DNA of 12,469 bases from an uncultured Oscillospiraceae bacterium. Its GTDB lineage: Bacteria; Bacillota; Clostridia; Oscillospirales; Oscillospiraceae. Positions 1 to 5,918 of the stretch are shown here, one piece after another (within the stretch, counting starts at the first letter, position 1; each line of letters starts with the position of its first letter). The notes under the pieces are model-generated. The model saw only the letters and a program-made list of their open reading frames with translations, was not told the DNA's origin and did no database searches. The translations under genes were made by a program, and so were the position numbers. The stretch is taken from positions 1-12,469 of the forward strand of contig CAKUHV010000044.1 of assembly GCA_934659445.1 (NCBI GenBank), written 5' to 3'.

Positions 1-4
1 CTCA

Positions 5-39
5 AACGGCCTTTCGCTCCAAAGGAGCGGAAGGCCGTT
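5..39 (-). terminator. Hairpin downstream of the polysaccharide deacetylase gene
   Basis: AACGGCCTT (5-13) pairs with AAGGCCGTT (31-39), and CGCTCC (15-20) pairs with GGAGCG (24-29) around an AAA loop, with a t14/g30 mismatch or wobble between the two parts. It lies about 65 bases past the deacetylase stop. Read on the minus strand only three T residues follow before the window edge, so it is a plausible but weak-tailed terminator. It might equally serve a gene beyond the left edge. Confidence 0.5.
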
Positions 40-45
40 CTCTTA

Positions 46-78
46 TCAGGTATCAGGTCTCATCAGGTCTCAGGTCTA
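46..78. repeat. Short degenerate tandem repeat (CAGGTCT-like)
   Basis: The core CAGGT recurs at 47, 54, 64 and 71, with units of 7 to 10 bases (CAGGTAT, CAGGTCTCAT, CAGGTCT, CAGGTCT). It lies between the deacetylase stop and the hairpin at 5-39. No function is apparent; replication slippage is the simplest explanation. Confidence 0.5.
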
Positions 79-103
79 TCGGGGGCATGTGCCGGCGCCC
101 CTG

Positions 104-1093
104 TCAATACCGGTATCCAAAGGTCACCGGCTTTACCGCCGCCGACAGCGGGGCAAAGGTATAGCCGCCCTTCTGATAGCCCTCGATGATAGCGGGCAGA
201 GCTTCTACCGTAGTAGTCTTGCTGCCGCTGTCGTGCATCAGGATCACGGCCCGCCGCTTGCTGCCCACACCCTTCAGAGCGTTTCCCGCCAGAGTGGCTG
301 CCGGAAGTATCTCGGAGGACACCGCGTCCCCGTTGGCGGCGTTCCAGTCGAAGTAGACAAAGCCCCGCCGGGTCATCTCGGCAATGATCTCCTGATAAAT
401 GCCGCCGTTATAGGCGTTGATGCTGCCCCCGGGGAAGCGGAAGATCTGGGGCCTGACCCCCGTGGCCTCTACGATCTGGGTGTACATCTGGTTGAAGTCC
501 TCCAGATATGCCTCCACCGAGGCGTAGATCTTCTGGTAGTTATGGGAGTAGCTGTGGATGGCCAGCGTGTGCCCCGCGGCCACGATATCCCGCATACGCT
601 GAAGATCGTCCTCGCCCGAGGCCCCCACCACAAAGAAGGTGGCCTTCACCCCGTATTGATCCAGGATCTTCAGGATCTCGTCCGTTCGGGGGGACGGCCC
701 GTCGTCAAAGGTGAGGTAGGCACGGTTGGCCGTGTCCTCCGTGCCCCACCCCTCCGTGTCGGCGTACAGTTCGGGGTAGAGTTCGGTGTAGTCCGGCACC
801 TCGGGGCCGGGGACTGCCGGGGGCTCTGTCCCGGCGGGAGGCTCGGACGGCTCTGCCCCCGCCGCTTCCCCGGCGGCCAGCAGCGCCGCCTCCAGCTGCT
901 CCCGCAGTTCTTCCAGCTGTTGGGACAGCTCGCGCGCCTGAAGGGCAAAGCGGGCCGCCAGCGCCCCGGACGCAAGGAGCAGCAGCACCGCAGCGATGAG
1001 CATGGCGCCCTTGAAAAAGCGGCCGCCGCCCCCCTGCGTATGAACTGTCCCGGCAAAGATGTCCGACTCTCTCTGTCCGATGGCACTGGCCAT
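104..1093 (-). CDS. Membrane-anchored polysaccharide deacetylase (NodB homology, CE4 family)
   Basis: A 329-residue protein predicted to remove acetyl groups from N-acetylated glycans, most likely peptidoglycan, outside the membrane. After a 29-residue cytoplasmic tail there is one membrane segment (about 30-48), a short Glu/Leu-rich coiled-coil stretch (about 50-72), a Pro/Glu-rich linker (80-105) and the NodB domain (about 122-318). Visible CE4 motifs are TFDD (128-131, with catalytic base and metal Asp), HSYSH (180-184, the two metal His), RFPGGS (219-224), DWN (249-251) and LMHD (285-288, the catalytic His). All key residues are present, so it should be an active metal-dependent enzyme. 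The ATG is preceded by GGAGGAG seven bases upstream. It has its own promoter at 1230-1258 and a structured leader of about 130 bases. The natural substrate is inferred; the fold and motifs are clear. Confidence 0.93.
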   Translation of the reverse strand: MASAIGQRESDIFAGTVHTQGGGGRFFKGAMLIAAVLLLLASGALAARFALQARELSQQLEELREQLEAALLAAGEAAGAEPSEPPAGTEPPAVPGPEVPDYTELYPELYADTEGWGTEDTANRAYLTFDDGPSPRTDEILKILDQYGVKATFFVVGASGEDDLQRMRDIVAAGHTLAIHSYSHNYQKIYASVEAYLEDFNQMYTQIVEATGVRPQIFRFPGGSINAYNGGIYQEIIAEMTRRGFVYFDWNAANGDAVSSEILPAATLAGNALKGVGSKRRAVILMHDSGSKTTTVEALPAIIEGYQKGGYTFAPLSAAVKPVTFGYRY

Positions 1094-1224
1094 ATCCGAT
1101 CTCCTCCCCCTCTCCGGGCCGCAGAGACAACCCGGGAGGCACCGCTGTTGCCCTCCCGGGGCTTCAGCCGGCTTTTCCCGGAAGCCGCTTTTATCCCCTC
1201 AACTCCGGAGCCCTTCTCTTCTTC
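1094..1224 (-). promoter_or_regulatory. Structured 5' leader of the deacetylase gene
   Basis: Between the predicted transcription start and the ATG are about 130 untranslated bases. They contain a perfect 9-bp hairpin (1131-1139 with 1152-1160), a second stem with one bulge (1166-1174 with 1182-1189), and a possible closing pair between CCGGAG at 1205-1210 and CTCCGG at 1112-1117, next to the ribosome binding site. No known riboswitch or T-box consensus was recognised, and there is no U-tract, so this is described only as a folded leader of unknown role. Confidence 0.45.
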
Positions 1225-1229
1225 GACAG

Positions 1230-1258
1230 AGTGTACCACACCCACCCACCCCGGTCAA
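1230..1258 (-). promoter_or_regulatory. Sigma-A-type promoter for the deacetylase gene
   Basis: On the minus strand TTGACC (1258-1253) and TACACT (1235-1230) are separated by exactly 17 bases. Each box is close to consensus, and the site faces the deacetylase gene. Confidence 0.75.
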
Positions 1259-1298
1259 TGCTCCGGCGGAGGAAAAAACCGCCCGCCATGTTCCGCCC

Positions 1299-1327
1299 TT
1301 GCAAGATCCGGAGCGCTGCGGTATAAT
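1299..1327 (+). promoter_or_regulatory. Sigma-A-type promoter for the GNAT gene
   Basis: TTGCAA (1299-1304) and a perfect TATAAT (1322-1327) are 17 bases apart, about 40 bases upstream of the acetyltransferase ATG. The divergent deacetylase promoter ends about 40 bases away. Confidence 0.85.
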
Positions 1328-1368
1328 CCACAGAAAACAGCCGCAGCTGCTCTCAAGGAGGTTTTTCC

Positions 1369-1935
1369 ATGTCCCATCCCCTGCTCATCCGCTCGGCCGC
1401 TCCGGAGGACGCCCCCGCTCTGGCCGCCATCTACGCTCCCTATGTGGCGCAGACCGCCATCACCTTTGAGTATGACATCCCCACGGCGGCGGAGTTCGCC
1501 CGGCGCATCGCCCGCACACTGGAGCACTACCCCTATCTGGTGGCCGGGCAGAATGGCCGCACCGTGGGCTTCGCCTACGCCGGGGCCTTCGGCAGCCGGG
1601 CAGCCTACGACTGGTCAGTGGAGATGTCCGTCTACCTGTCCATGGACTGCCGGGGCGGCGGCATGGGGACGCAGCTGTACCAAGCCCTGGAGCGGAAGTT
1701 GGTGGAGCGCGGCTTCCGCTCCGCCGAGGCGTGCATCGCCTACACAGACCCGGAGGACGAGTATCTGACCCAGGGCAGCGTGCGCTTTCACGAGAAGCTG
1801 GGCTACCGCATGGTGGGCCGCTTTGACCGCTGCGCCTATAAATTCGGGCGGTGGTACGACATGGTGTGGATGGAAAAGCACCTGGCCCCCCACGAAAACG
1901 GGCCATGGCCCACGAAGACCCCTCTGGGACGATAA
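1369..1935 (+). CDS. GNAT N-acetyltransferase, phosphinothricin acetyltransferase-like (Pat/YncA type)
   Basis: A 188-residue acetyl-CoA-dependent N-acetyltransferase. The family hallmarks run in order: LLIRSAAPEDAPALAAIYAPYV (5-26), TAITFEYDIPT (29-39), WSVEMSVYLS (82-91), the acetyl-CoA pyrophosphate loop RGGGMGTQLY (95-104) and HEKLGYRMVG (141-150). This arrangement is typical of the Pat/Bar/MddA group, whose members acetylate phosphinothricin, methionine sulfone or sulfoximine, or other small amino compounds. The actual substrate cannot be read from the sequence. The start is fixed by AAGGAGG a few bases upstream of the ATG and by the promoter at 1299-1327. The C-terminal ~15 residues (HENGPWPTKTPLGR) extend past the usual domain end and look non-conserved. 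It is monocistronic, with a terminator 36 bases downstream. Confidence 0.9.
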   Translation: MSHPLLIRSAAPEDAPALAAIYAPYVAQTAITFEYDIPTAAEFARRIARTLEHYPYLVAGQNGRTVGFAYAGAFGSRAAYDWSVEMSVYLSMDCRGGGMGTQLYQALERKLVERGFRSAEACIAYTDPEDEYLTQGSVRFHEKLGYRMVGRFDRCAYKFGRWYDMVWMEKHLAPHENGPWPTKTPLGR

Positions 1936-1970
1936 GCGGCATCCTCTCCTTCAGAATCAGACGACAAAGG

Positions 1971-2008
1971 GCCTCCCACCGGTCATGTTCCGGTGGGAGG
2001 CTCTTTTG
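1971..2008. terminator. Bidirectional intrinsic terminator between convergent genes
   Basis: A perfect 12-bp stem, GCCTCCCACCGG (1971-1982) with its complement at 1990-2001, is followed on the plus strand by TCTTTTGCTT, ending the acetyltransferase transcript. On the minus strand it is followed by CCTTTG, so it may also end the glycosyltransferase transcript. The last codons and stop of the glycosyltransferase are inside this hairpin. Confidence 0.8.
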
Positions 2009-3089
2009 CTTGACAGCTTCGTTGTTTCAGCAGCTGCACATTTTCATATAGTCTCTTGTTTCCTGGTTCCAGCGCCAGTGCCTGCTCCGCCGCCGTCAGG
2101 GACTCCTCCACCCTTCCCGTGCGGAACAGGGCGATGGAGCGCAGGTCGTGGGGCAGGCTGCCCCACGGGGCGGCCTCGCAGATATAGGTCCGGGGCCGCT
2201 CCCGGATGGCCAGCGCCAGCCCGGTGAAATACAGCACCCCGTCCCACTCCTCCCTGCGGTACAGCAGCTGGGCCAGATCCAGATAGGGCTCCCGCAGGTG
2301 GGGGGCCTCTGCCATGGCCCGGAAGTACCAGCTCCGGGCGGCGGAACTATCTCCCAAATTCTCATAGGCCCGGGCGATATACCGCATGGAGGCACACCGC
2401 TCATCCCGCCAGGTGGCCGTGGGCATCTCCAGATGGTGCTTCAGAGTGCGGATGCACTCCTCCCACCGGCCGCGGTAGAGGTATTCCCGCCCCAGATAGT
2501 GGGTGTTCCGGTCGTCCTCCGGCTCCTCGGCTACGGACAGCTCCAAAAGGGGCAGATACTGCCCCCGGGATTTGGTGGGGTCCGGGTGGTGGTCCAGCTG
2601 CATTCCCTCCGCCGCCACTGTGGGGCCGGGGTTCCCCTCCCCCGTCCAGCGCAGCACCTCGTGCACCGGGTGTACCCAGCGGTAGCCCCGGCGGGCATGG
2701 GCCTTCTCGCTCCAGAACACCACGCCCTCGCTGCCGTCGGGATTGAAGGACCAGGTGTAGCGGTAGGCCGCCTGCCCCGTCCCCGGTTTCCACGCTTTCT
2801 CCAGCGCCCGCCGCCAGCCGGGGCGAAACACCTCATCCAGATCGGTGCAGACACAGATGTCCGCGTCCTCCGGCGTCAGCTCCAGAGAGCGGTTTCTTGC
2901 ATCGTCGAACCGCCAGGGTGAGATGACCTCCTGCTCCACCCGGGCTCCCCGGGCCCGCAGGCGCTCCACTGTGCCGTCAGCAGAGCCGGTATCCAGCACC
3001 ACCGCAGCATCCGCCTCCCCCATGGAGTCCATCCAGCGGTCGGCAAACTGTTCTTCATCCTTACAGATGGCGTAAACGACTACCTTCAC
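1983..3089 (-). CDS. Family 2 glycosyltransferase with TPR-like C-terminal repeats (SunS-like)
   Basis: A 368-residue inverting GT-A glycosyltransferase without signal peptide or membrane segment, hence cytoplasmic. The N-terminal domain (1 to about 180) shows MKVVVYAICKDEE, the nucleotide-sugar motif DTGSADGT (33-40), FDDARNRSLE (61-70), the metal-binding DLDE (83-86), HPVHEVLRW (140-148) and LDHH (165-168). Residues ~190-355 form helical TPR-like repeats. This architecture matches SunS-type enzymes that glycosylate peptides or proteins. The start is GTG, preceded by GGGAGG at good spacing; no better ATG exists. It follows a collagen-like gene on the same strand after a 63-base gap that holds a long hairpin, and no separate promoter was seen. 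A role in glycosylating that neighbour is inferred from position. The final residues KEPPTGT are encoded in the terminator stem. Confidence 0.88.
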   Translation of the reverse strand: MKVVVYAICKDEEQFADRWMDSMGEADAAVVLDTGSADGTVERLRARGARVEQEVISPWRFDDARNRSLELTPEDADICVCTDLDEVFRPGWRRALEKAWKPGTGQAAYRYTWSFNPDGSEGVVFWSEKAHARRGYRWVHPVHEVLRWTGEGNPGPTVAAEGMQLDHHPDPTKSRGQYLPLLELSVAEEPEDDRNTHYLGREYLYRGRWEECIRTLKHHLEMPTATWRDERCASMRYIARAYENLGDSSAARSWYFRAMAEAPHLREPYLDLAQLLYRREEWDGVLYFTGLALAIRERPRTYICEAAPWGSLPHDLRSIALFRTGRVEESLTAAEQALALEPGNKRLYENVQLLKQRSCQAKEPPTGT

Positions 3090-3107
3090 GCACAGCCCTC
3101 CCCTGTT

Positions 3108-3142
3108 CGCTCCGCCTCCGCCGGATCGGTGGAGGCGGAGCG
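3108..3142 (-). other. Long hairpin between the collagen-like and glycosyltransferase genes
   Basis: CGCTCCGCCTCC (3108-3119) pairs perfectly with 3131-3142, and the stem continues through a G-U pair and CCG/CGG to a three-base loop. It begins about 10 bases after the collagen-like stop. In the minus-strand transcript no U-tract follows (GAACAGGG instead), so it is not a canonical terminator for that operon. An mRNA-stabilising or processing element, or a poor terminator, fits better. On the plus strand the downstream bases are CTCTGTTCTTTT. Confidence 0.6.
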
Positions 3143-3152
3143 CTCTGTTCTT

Positions 3153-3740
3153 TTACAGTCCGGTCTCCAGGAAGCCGGCGTTGATCAGGCTGGTACGCAG
3201 GGCGTTGAACTGTGCCACTACGTCGTCCGTGCCGGTCGCCGGGGCCACGTAGGCCCCGGCCGTGATGGCTGCGGCAGGGCCGGTAGGACCGGTGGGTCCG
3301 GTGGGACCTGTGGGGCCGGTTTCGCCTGAGGCGCCCGCTGCGCCTGTGGCTCCGGTCGCGCCGATGGGGCCGGTAGGACCCGTGGGACCTGTGGGGCCGG
3401 TTTCGCCTGTGGCTCCCGCTGCGCCTGTGGCTCCGGTCGCACCGACAGGGCCGGCGGGGCCAGTAGGTCCGGTGGGGCCGGCCGCACCGTCAGGTCCCGG
3501 GATCCCCTGCGGCCCCGTAGGGCCAACGCCCCCCGCAGGACCGGGATAGCCCTGTGGCCCGGTAGGACCGGTGGGGCCGGTGGGCCCCGTCCCGGGCAGA
3601 GGGCAGCAGCAGGGCTGAGGCATCGGCGGCGGACAGGGCGGCGGGCACGCCCCCTGACAGGGCGAGCCGCCCCCCATTAGCTGGGCGGTCACAGGCTCCT
3701 GCCTGTTTCCCTCCCACTGAGATGAATAGTAACGCTTCAT
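3153..3740 (-). CDS. Collagen-like repeat protein, exosporium/spore-surface filament type
   Basis: A 195-residue protein with a Cys/Pro-rich N-terminal segment (about 28-47, including a CCC run), 35 uninterrupted Gly-X-Y triplets (52-156, mostly GPT, GAT, GAA and GET), and a short C-terminal domain ending in [18 protein letters not shown]. Such a C-terminal helix is common in collagen-like spore and phage proteins and probably drives trimerisation. GPT-rich triplets are typical of BclA-type exosporium filaments, in which Thr residues carry O-glycans. No signal peptide is seen, as expected for a protein made in the mother cell. The ATG at 3740 has AGGAGC at good spacing; the reading frame stays open upstream to 3815, but that start lacks a ribosome site. 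Residues 100-153 are a tandem 27-residue duplication. The neighbouring glycosyltransferase suggests modification. Spore location is an inference, supported by a sigma-K-like promoter. Confidence 0.85.
   Translation of the reverse strand: MKRYYSSQWEGNRQEPVTAQLMGGGSPCQGACPPPCPPPMPQPCCCPLPGTGPTGPTGPTGPQGYPGPAGGVGPTGPQGIPGPDGAAGPTGPTGPAGPVGATGATGAAGATGETGPTGPTGPTGPIGATGATGAAGASGETGPTGPTGPTGPTGPAAAITAGAYVAPATGTDDVVAQFNALRTSLINAGFLETGL
3282..3443 (-). repeat. 81-bp tandem duplication inside the collagen-like gene
   Basis: Two adjacent 81-base copies (3363-3443 and 3282-3362) encode 27 residues each (nine Gly-X-Y triplets), running from GATGATGAAGA to TGPI or TGPT. At protein level they differ only at Thr/Ser in the fourth triplet and at the last residue (Ile/Thr). 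The near identity at DNA level points to recent slippage or unequal recombination. Confidence 0.85.
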
Positions 3741-3818
3741 AGCATAGCTCCTTTGGGCGGGGCGCGCCCCGCCAGAGATGGCGGCCCGAAGCGCCGGAGC
3801 GCCCCAGCGCCACATCCC

Positions 3819-3844
3819 ATTCTATGCCGCCGCCGAAAAACCGT
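3819..3844 (-). promoter_or_regulatory. Candidate sigma-K-type (mother-cell) promoter for the collagen-like gene
   Basis: On the minus strand AC (3844-3843), 16 bases and CATAGAAT (3826-3819) match the Bacillus sigma-K pattern AC-N16-CATANNNTA except for the last base. It lies about 80 bases upstream of the ATG, and no good sigma-A promoter was seen there. The pattern is short, so chance is possible. Confidence 0.4.
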
Positions 3845-3847
3845 GTC

Positions 3848-3876
3848 TTTACAGTCACCGCCCTTTCTGGCATAAT
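3848..3876 (+). promoter_or_regulatory. Sigma-A-type promoter for glpK
   Basis: TTTACA (3848-3853) and CATAAT (3871-3876) are 17 bases apart, each one mismatch from consensus, leaving a leader of about 75 bases before the glpK ATG. The site lies only a few bases from the minus-strand candidate promoter at 3819-3844. Confidence 0.7.
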
Positions 3877-3959
3877 AGAGATACTCCCTGTGCCCCGTGC
3901 CCTGCACAGACACGGAACACACAGGGACAGATCGGAATTTGAGCAAAGGGAGGTATCCC

Positions 3960-5453
3960 ATGAAACGATACATCGCCGCCCTGGATCAGGGCACCACCAG
4001 CAGCCGCTGCGTTATCTTCGACTGGCAGGGCCATATCGTGGGCATGGCCCAGCGGGAGTTCACCCAGCTCTACCTCCAGCCCGGCTGGGTGGAGCAGGAC
4101 CCCATGGAGATCTGGTCCAGCCAGTACTCCGTCCTCACCGAGGCTGTGGCCCAGACCGGCATCGAGCCGGAGGAGATCGCTGCCATCGGCATCACCAACC
4201 AGCGGGAGACCACCATCCTCTGGGATCGTCAGACCGGCCGTCCCATCCACAATGCCATCGTGTGGCAGTGCCGCCGCACCGCCCCCCAGTGCGAGGCGCT
4301 GAAGGCGGACACCGGGCTGGTGGAGTACATCAGGGAGCACACCGGCCTGCTCATAGACGCCTATTTCTCCGCCACCAAGATCCAGTGGCTTCTGGACCAT
4401 GTGGACAACGCCCGGCAGCTGGCCCGGGAGGGGCGGCTGCTCTTTGGTACGGTGGACACCTGGCTGCTGTGGAAGCTCACCGGAGGCCGGGTACACCTTA
4501 CCGACTGCACCAACGCCAGCCGCACCATGCTGTTCGACATCCGGCGCCAGTGCTGGGACGAGCACATCTGCCAAGCCCTGAACATCCCCATGAACATCCT
4601 GCCGGAGGTGGCCGACTCCAGCAAGGTGTACGGCACCGTGCAGTTTCAGGGGGCGGAGATCCCCGTATCCGGCATCGCCGGGGACCAGCAGGCCGCCCTG
4701 TTCGGCCAGACCTGCTTTCTGCCCGGGCAGGCCAAGAATACCTACGGCACTGGCTGTTTCCTGCTGATGAACACCGGGGACAGGCTGTACCGCAGCCGGA
4801 ACGGCCTGCTGTCCACCATCGCCGTGCGGCTGAACGGCAGAGTCTCCTACGCTCTGGAGGGCTCCGTCTTCGTGGGCGGGGCGGTGATCCAGTGGGTGCG
4901 GGACGAGCTGCGCTTTTTGAGCGAGGCCCGGGACGCAGAGTACTACGCCTCCAAGGTGCCGGACACCGGCGGGGTGTATCTGGTGCCCGCCTTCACCGGT
5001 CTGGGCGCCCCCTACTGGGATATGTACGCCCGGGGCGCGTTAGTGGGCATCACCCGGGGCACCAGCCGGGAGCACATCATCCGCGCCGCGCAGGAGTCCA
5101 TCGCCTATCAGAGCTATGACCTGGCCGCCGCCATGGAAAAGGACACGGGCATCCCTCTGGCCCAGCTGAATGTGGACGGCGGCGCCAGCCGGGACGGCTT
5201 CCTCATGCAGTTCCAGGCAGACATTCTGAACAAGCCCGTGTGCCGCCCGGTCATCCGGGAGACCACCGCCATGGGGGCCGCCTTCCTGGCCGGTCTGGCC
5301 GTGGGCTTCTGGAGGGATCTGGATGAGCTGCGGGCCGTGCGCCAGCTGGACCGGCAGTTCGTCCCCGCCATGGAGGAGGAGCGCCGCCGCACTCTGTTGG
5401 CAGGCTGGCACAAGGCGGTGGGCCGGTCTCTGGACTGGACCGAACACACATGA
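3960..5453 (+). CDS. glpK: Glycerol kinase
   Basis: Phosphorylates glycerol with ATP to sn-glycerol 3-phosphate, feeding glycolysis and phospholipid synthesis in the cytoplasm. At 497 residues it has the normal full length of the FGGY family member. Visible motifs are the phosphate loop DQGTTSSR (9-16), the glycerol-contacting RE (83-84), [10 protein letters not shown] (241-250) with catalytic Asp, YGTGCF (262-267) and the second FGGY signature around [20 protein letters not shown] (404-423). The start is at 3960, where AGGGAGG lies six bases upstream; the open frame begins further back without a ribosome site. Around residue 228 the segment reads QFQGAEIP, where low-GC Gram-positive enzymes have HFYG with the PTS-phosphorylated His, so that control is probably absent. 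No glycerol facilitator or glycerol-3-phosphate dehydrogenase gene lies beside it. A small gene follows directly. Confidence 0.97.
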   Translation: MKRYIAALDQGTTSSRCVIFDWQGHIVGMAQREFTQLYLQPGWVEQDPMEIWSSQYSVLTEAVAQTGIEPEEIAAIGITNQRETTILWDRQTGRPIHNAIVWQCRRTAPQCEALKADTGLVEYIREHTGLLIDAYFSATKIQWLLDHVDNARQLAREGRLLFGTVDTWLLWKLTGGRVHLTDCTNASRTMLFDIRRQCWDEHICQALNIPMNILPEVADSSKVYGTVQFQGAEIPVSGIAGDQQAALFGQTCFLPGQAKNTYGTGCFLLMNTGDRLYRSRNGLLSTIAVRLNGRVSYALEGSVFVGGAVIQWVRDELRFLSEARDAEYYASKVPDTGGVYLVPAFTGLGAPYWDMYARGALVGITRGTSREHIIRAAQESIAYQSYDLAAAMEKDTGIPLAQLNVDGGASRDGFLMQFQADILNKPVCRPVIRETTAMGAAFLAGLAVGFWRDLDELRAVRQLDRQFVPAMEEERRRTLLAGWHKAVGRSLDWTEHT

Positions 5454-5454
5454 C

Positions 5455-5460
5455 AAGGAG
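5455..5460 (+). promoter_or_regulatory. Ribosome binding site that selects a TTG start
   Basis: AAGGAG starts two bases after the glpK stop. The TTG at 5469 is eight bases downstream, an optimal distance, whereas the next ATG at 5475 is 14 bases away. This favours the TTG start and suggests translational coupling with glpK. Confidence 0.65.
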
Positions 5461-5468
5461 CGATCACT

Positions 5469-5771
5469 TTGGACATGCCCTTTATCCCCACCTATTCCTA
5501 CTGGCTCAATGACAACAGCTGGTACGGCAGTCTGGGGCAGGCCCGGTTCTTCATCAGGCCCGCCGCGCTGGACAAGGCAGACCCCGATGAGCCCCTGCGC
5601 ATCCGGCTGGACGTACAGCTGTGGAAGGGCCCCCTGACTCTGGAGCTGAGCCAGGTACTGGCCACAGAGAGCTTTCCCCTGCTGGAGGACAGCGCCGAGA
5701 GCGATCTGAACGCTCTGGCCCTCTGGCTGGAGGAGCAGGCCGAAAAGCTGAACGGGAAAGCCTCCCTGTAA
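5469..5771 (+). CDS. Small protein of unknown function downstream of glpK
   Basis: A 100-residue acidic protein (TTG start) that I do not recognise. It has no signal peptide, membrane segment or Cys motif. The first ~25 residues are rich in aromatic residues (YSYWLNDNSWYGSL), the middle contains alternating hydrophobic stretches that look like beta strands (RIRLDVQLW, LTLELSQVL), and the end is a probable amphipathic helix (DLNALALWLEEQAEKL). The gene has glpK-like codon use and begins 15 bases after the glpK stop with a good ribosome site, so it is likely real and cotranscribed with glpK. Its stop codon lies inside the target duplication of a MITE-like insertion; the reading frame is not changed by it. 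No function is proposed. Confidence 0.75.
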   Translation: MDMPFIPTYSYWLNDNSWYGSLGQARFFIRPAALDKADPDEPLRIRLDVQLWKGPLTLELSQVLATESFPLLEDSAESDLNALALWLEEQAEKLNGKASL

Positions 5772-5776
5772 GGGCG
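5767..5776. repeat. Target site duplication, left copy
   Basis: TGTAAGGGCG occurs here and again at 5919-5928, each copy directly abutting one inverted end of the 142-bp element. The copy contains the TAA stop of the small gene. Confidence 0.8.
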
Positions 5777-5918
5777 CAATGTCATTCAGTTAAGGGCTTT
5801 GTCATTGCGCGCCAGTCCGCAGACTGGCGCAGCAATCCGTCTTTTCTAACGGATTCCCACGGCAGTGACATCGGTCACTGCCTCGGAATGACTGGTTCTT
5901 CTGACCTGAATGACATTG
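5777..5918. mobile_element. MITE-like palindromic insertion element, 142 bp, non-coding
   Basis: Perfect 13-bp terminal inverted repeats, CAATGTCATTCAG (5777-5789) and CTGAATGACATTG (5906-5918), flanked by a perfect 10-bp direct repeat, mark a complete non-autonomous insertion. Inside is a second inverted set: GTCATTGCG (5801-5809) with CGGAATGAC (5884-5892; one mismatch), AATCCGT (5834-5840) with ACGGATT (5849-5855), and two perfect 9-bp hairpins with four-base loops (5809-5830 and 5861-5882). The whole would fold as a branched cruciform. The inner GTCATTGCG...CAATCCGT sequence resembles dispersed intergenic repeats I know from Clostridia genomes. No transposase is encoded; mobilisation would need an enzyme supplied in trans. 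Confidence 0.85.

Noticed and set aside
1131..1160. T-box or terminator/antiterminator in the deacetylase leader
   Set aside because: No T-box consensus and no U-tract after the stem; kept only as a structured leader.
89..1768. 559-codon open frame on the plus strand
   Set aside because: It runs antisense through the deacetylase gene, across the promoter region and out of frame into the acetyltransferase; its product is low-complexity Pro/Arg/Gly with no motif.
3282..3443. Repeats as a CRISPR-like array
   Set aside because: The copies are contiguous without unique spacers and encode collagen triplets in frame.
3262..3549. Plus-strand open frame of 95 codons encoding a GPV-rich collagen-like repeat
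   Set aside because: It is the antisense of the real Gly-X-Y gene: the complement of a GGN-CCN-ACN repeat also reads as Gly/Pro/Val triplets. It has no ribosome site and no head or tail domains.
3741..3815. 25-codon N-terminal extension of the collagen-like protein
   Set aside because: The upstream start lacks a Shine-Dalgarno and lies at or upstream of the likely transcription start, whereas the ATG at 3740 has AGGAGC at good spacing.
3824..5119. 431-codon plus-strand frame overlapping glpK
   Set aside because: Out-of-frame Arg/Pro/His-rich reading of glpK without family motifs.
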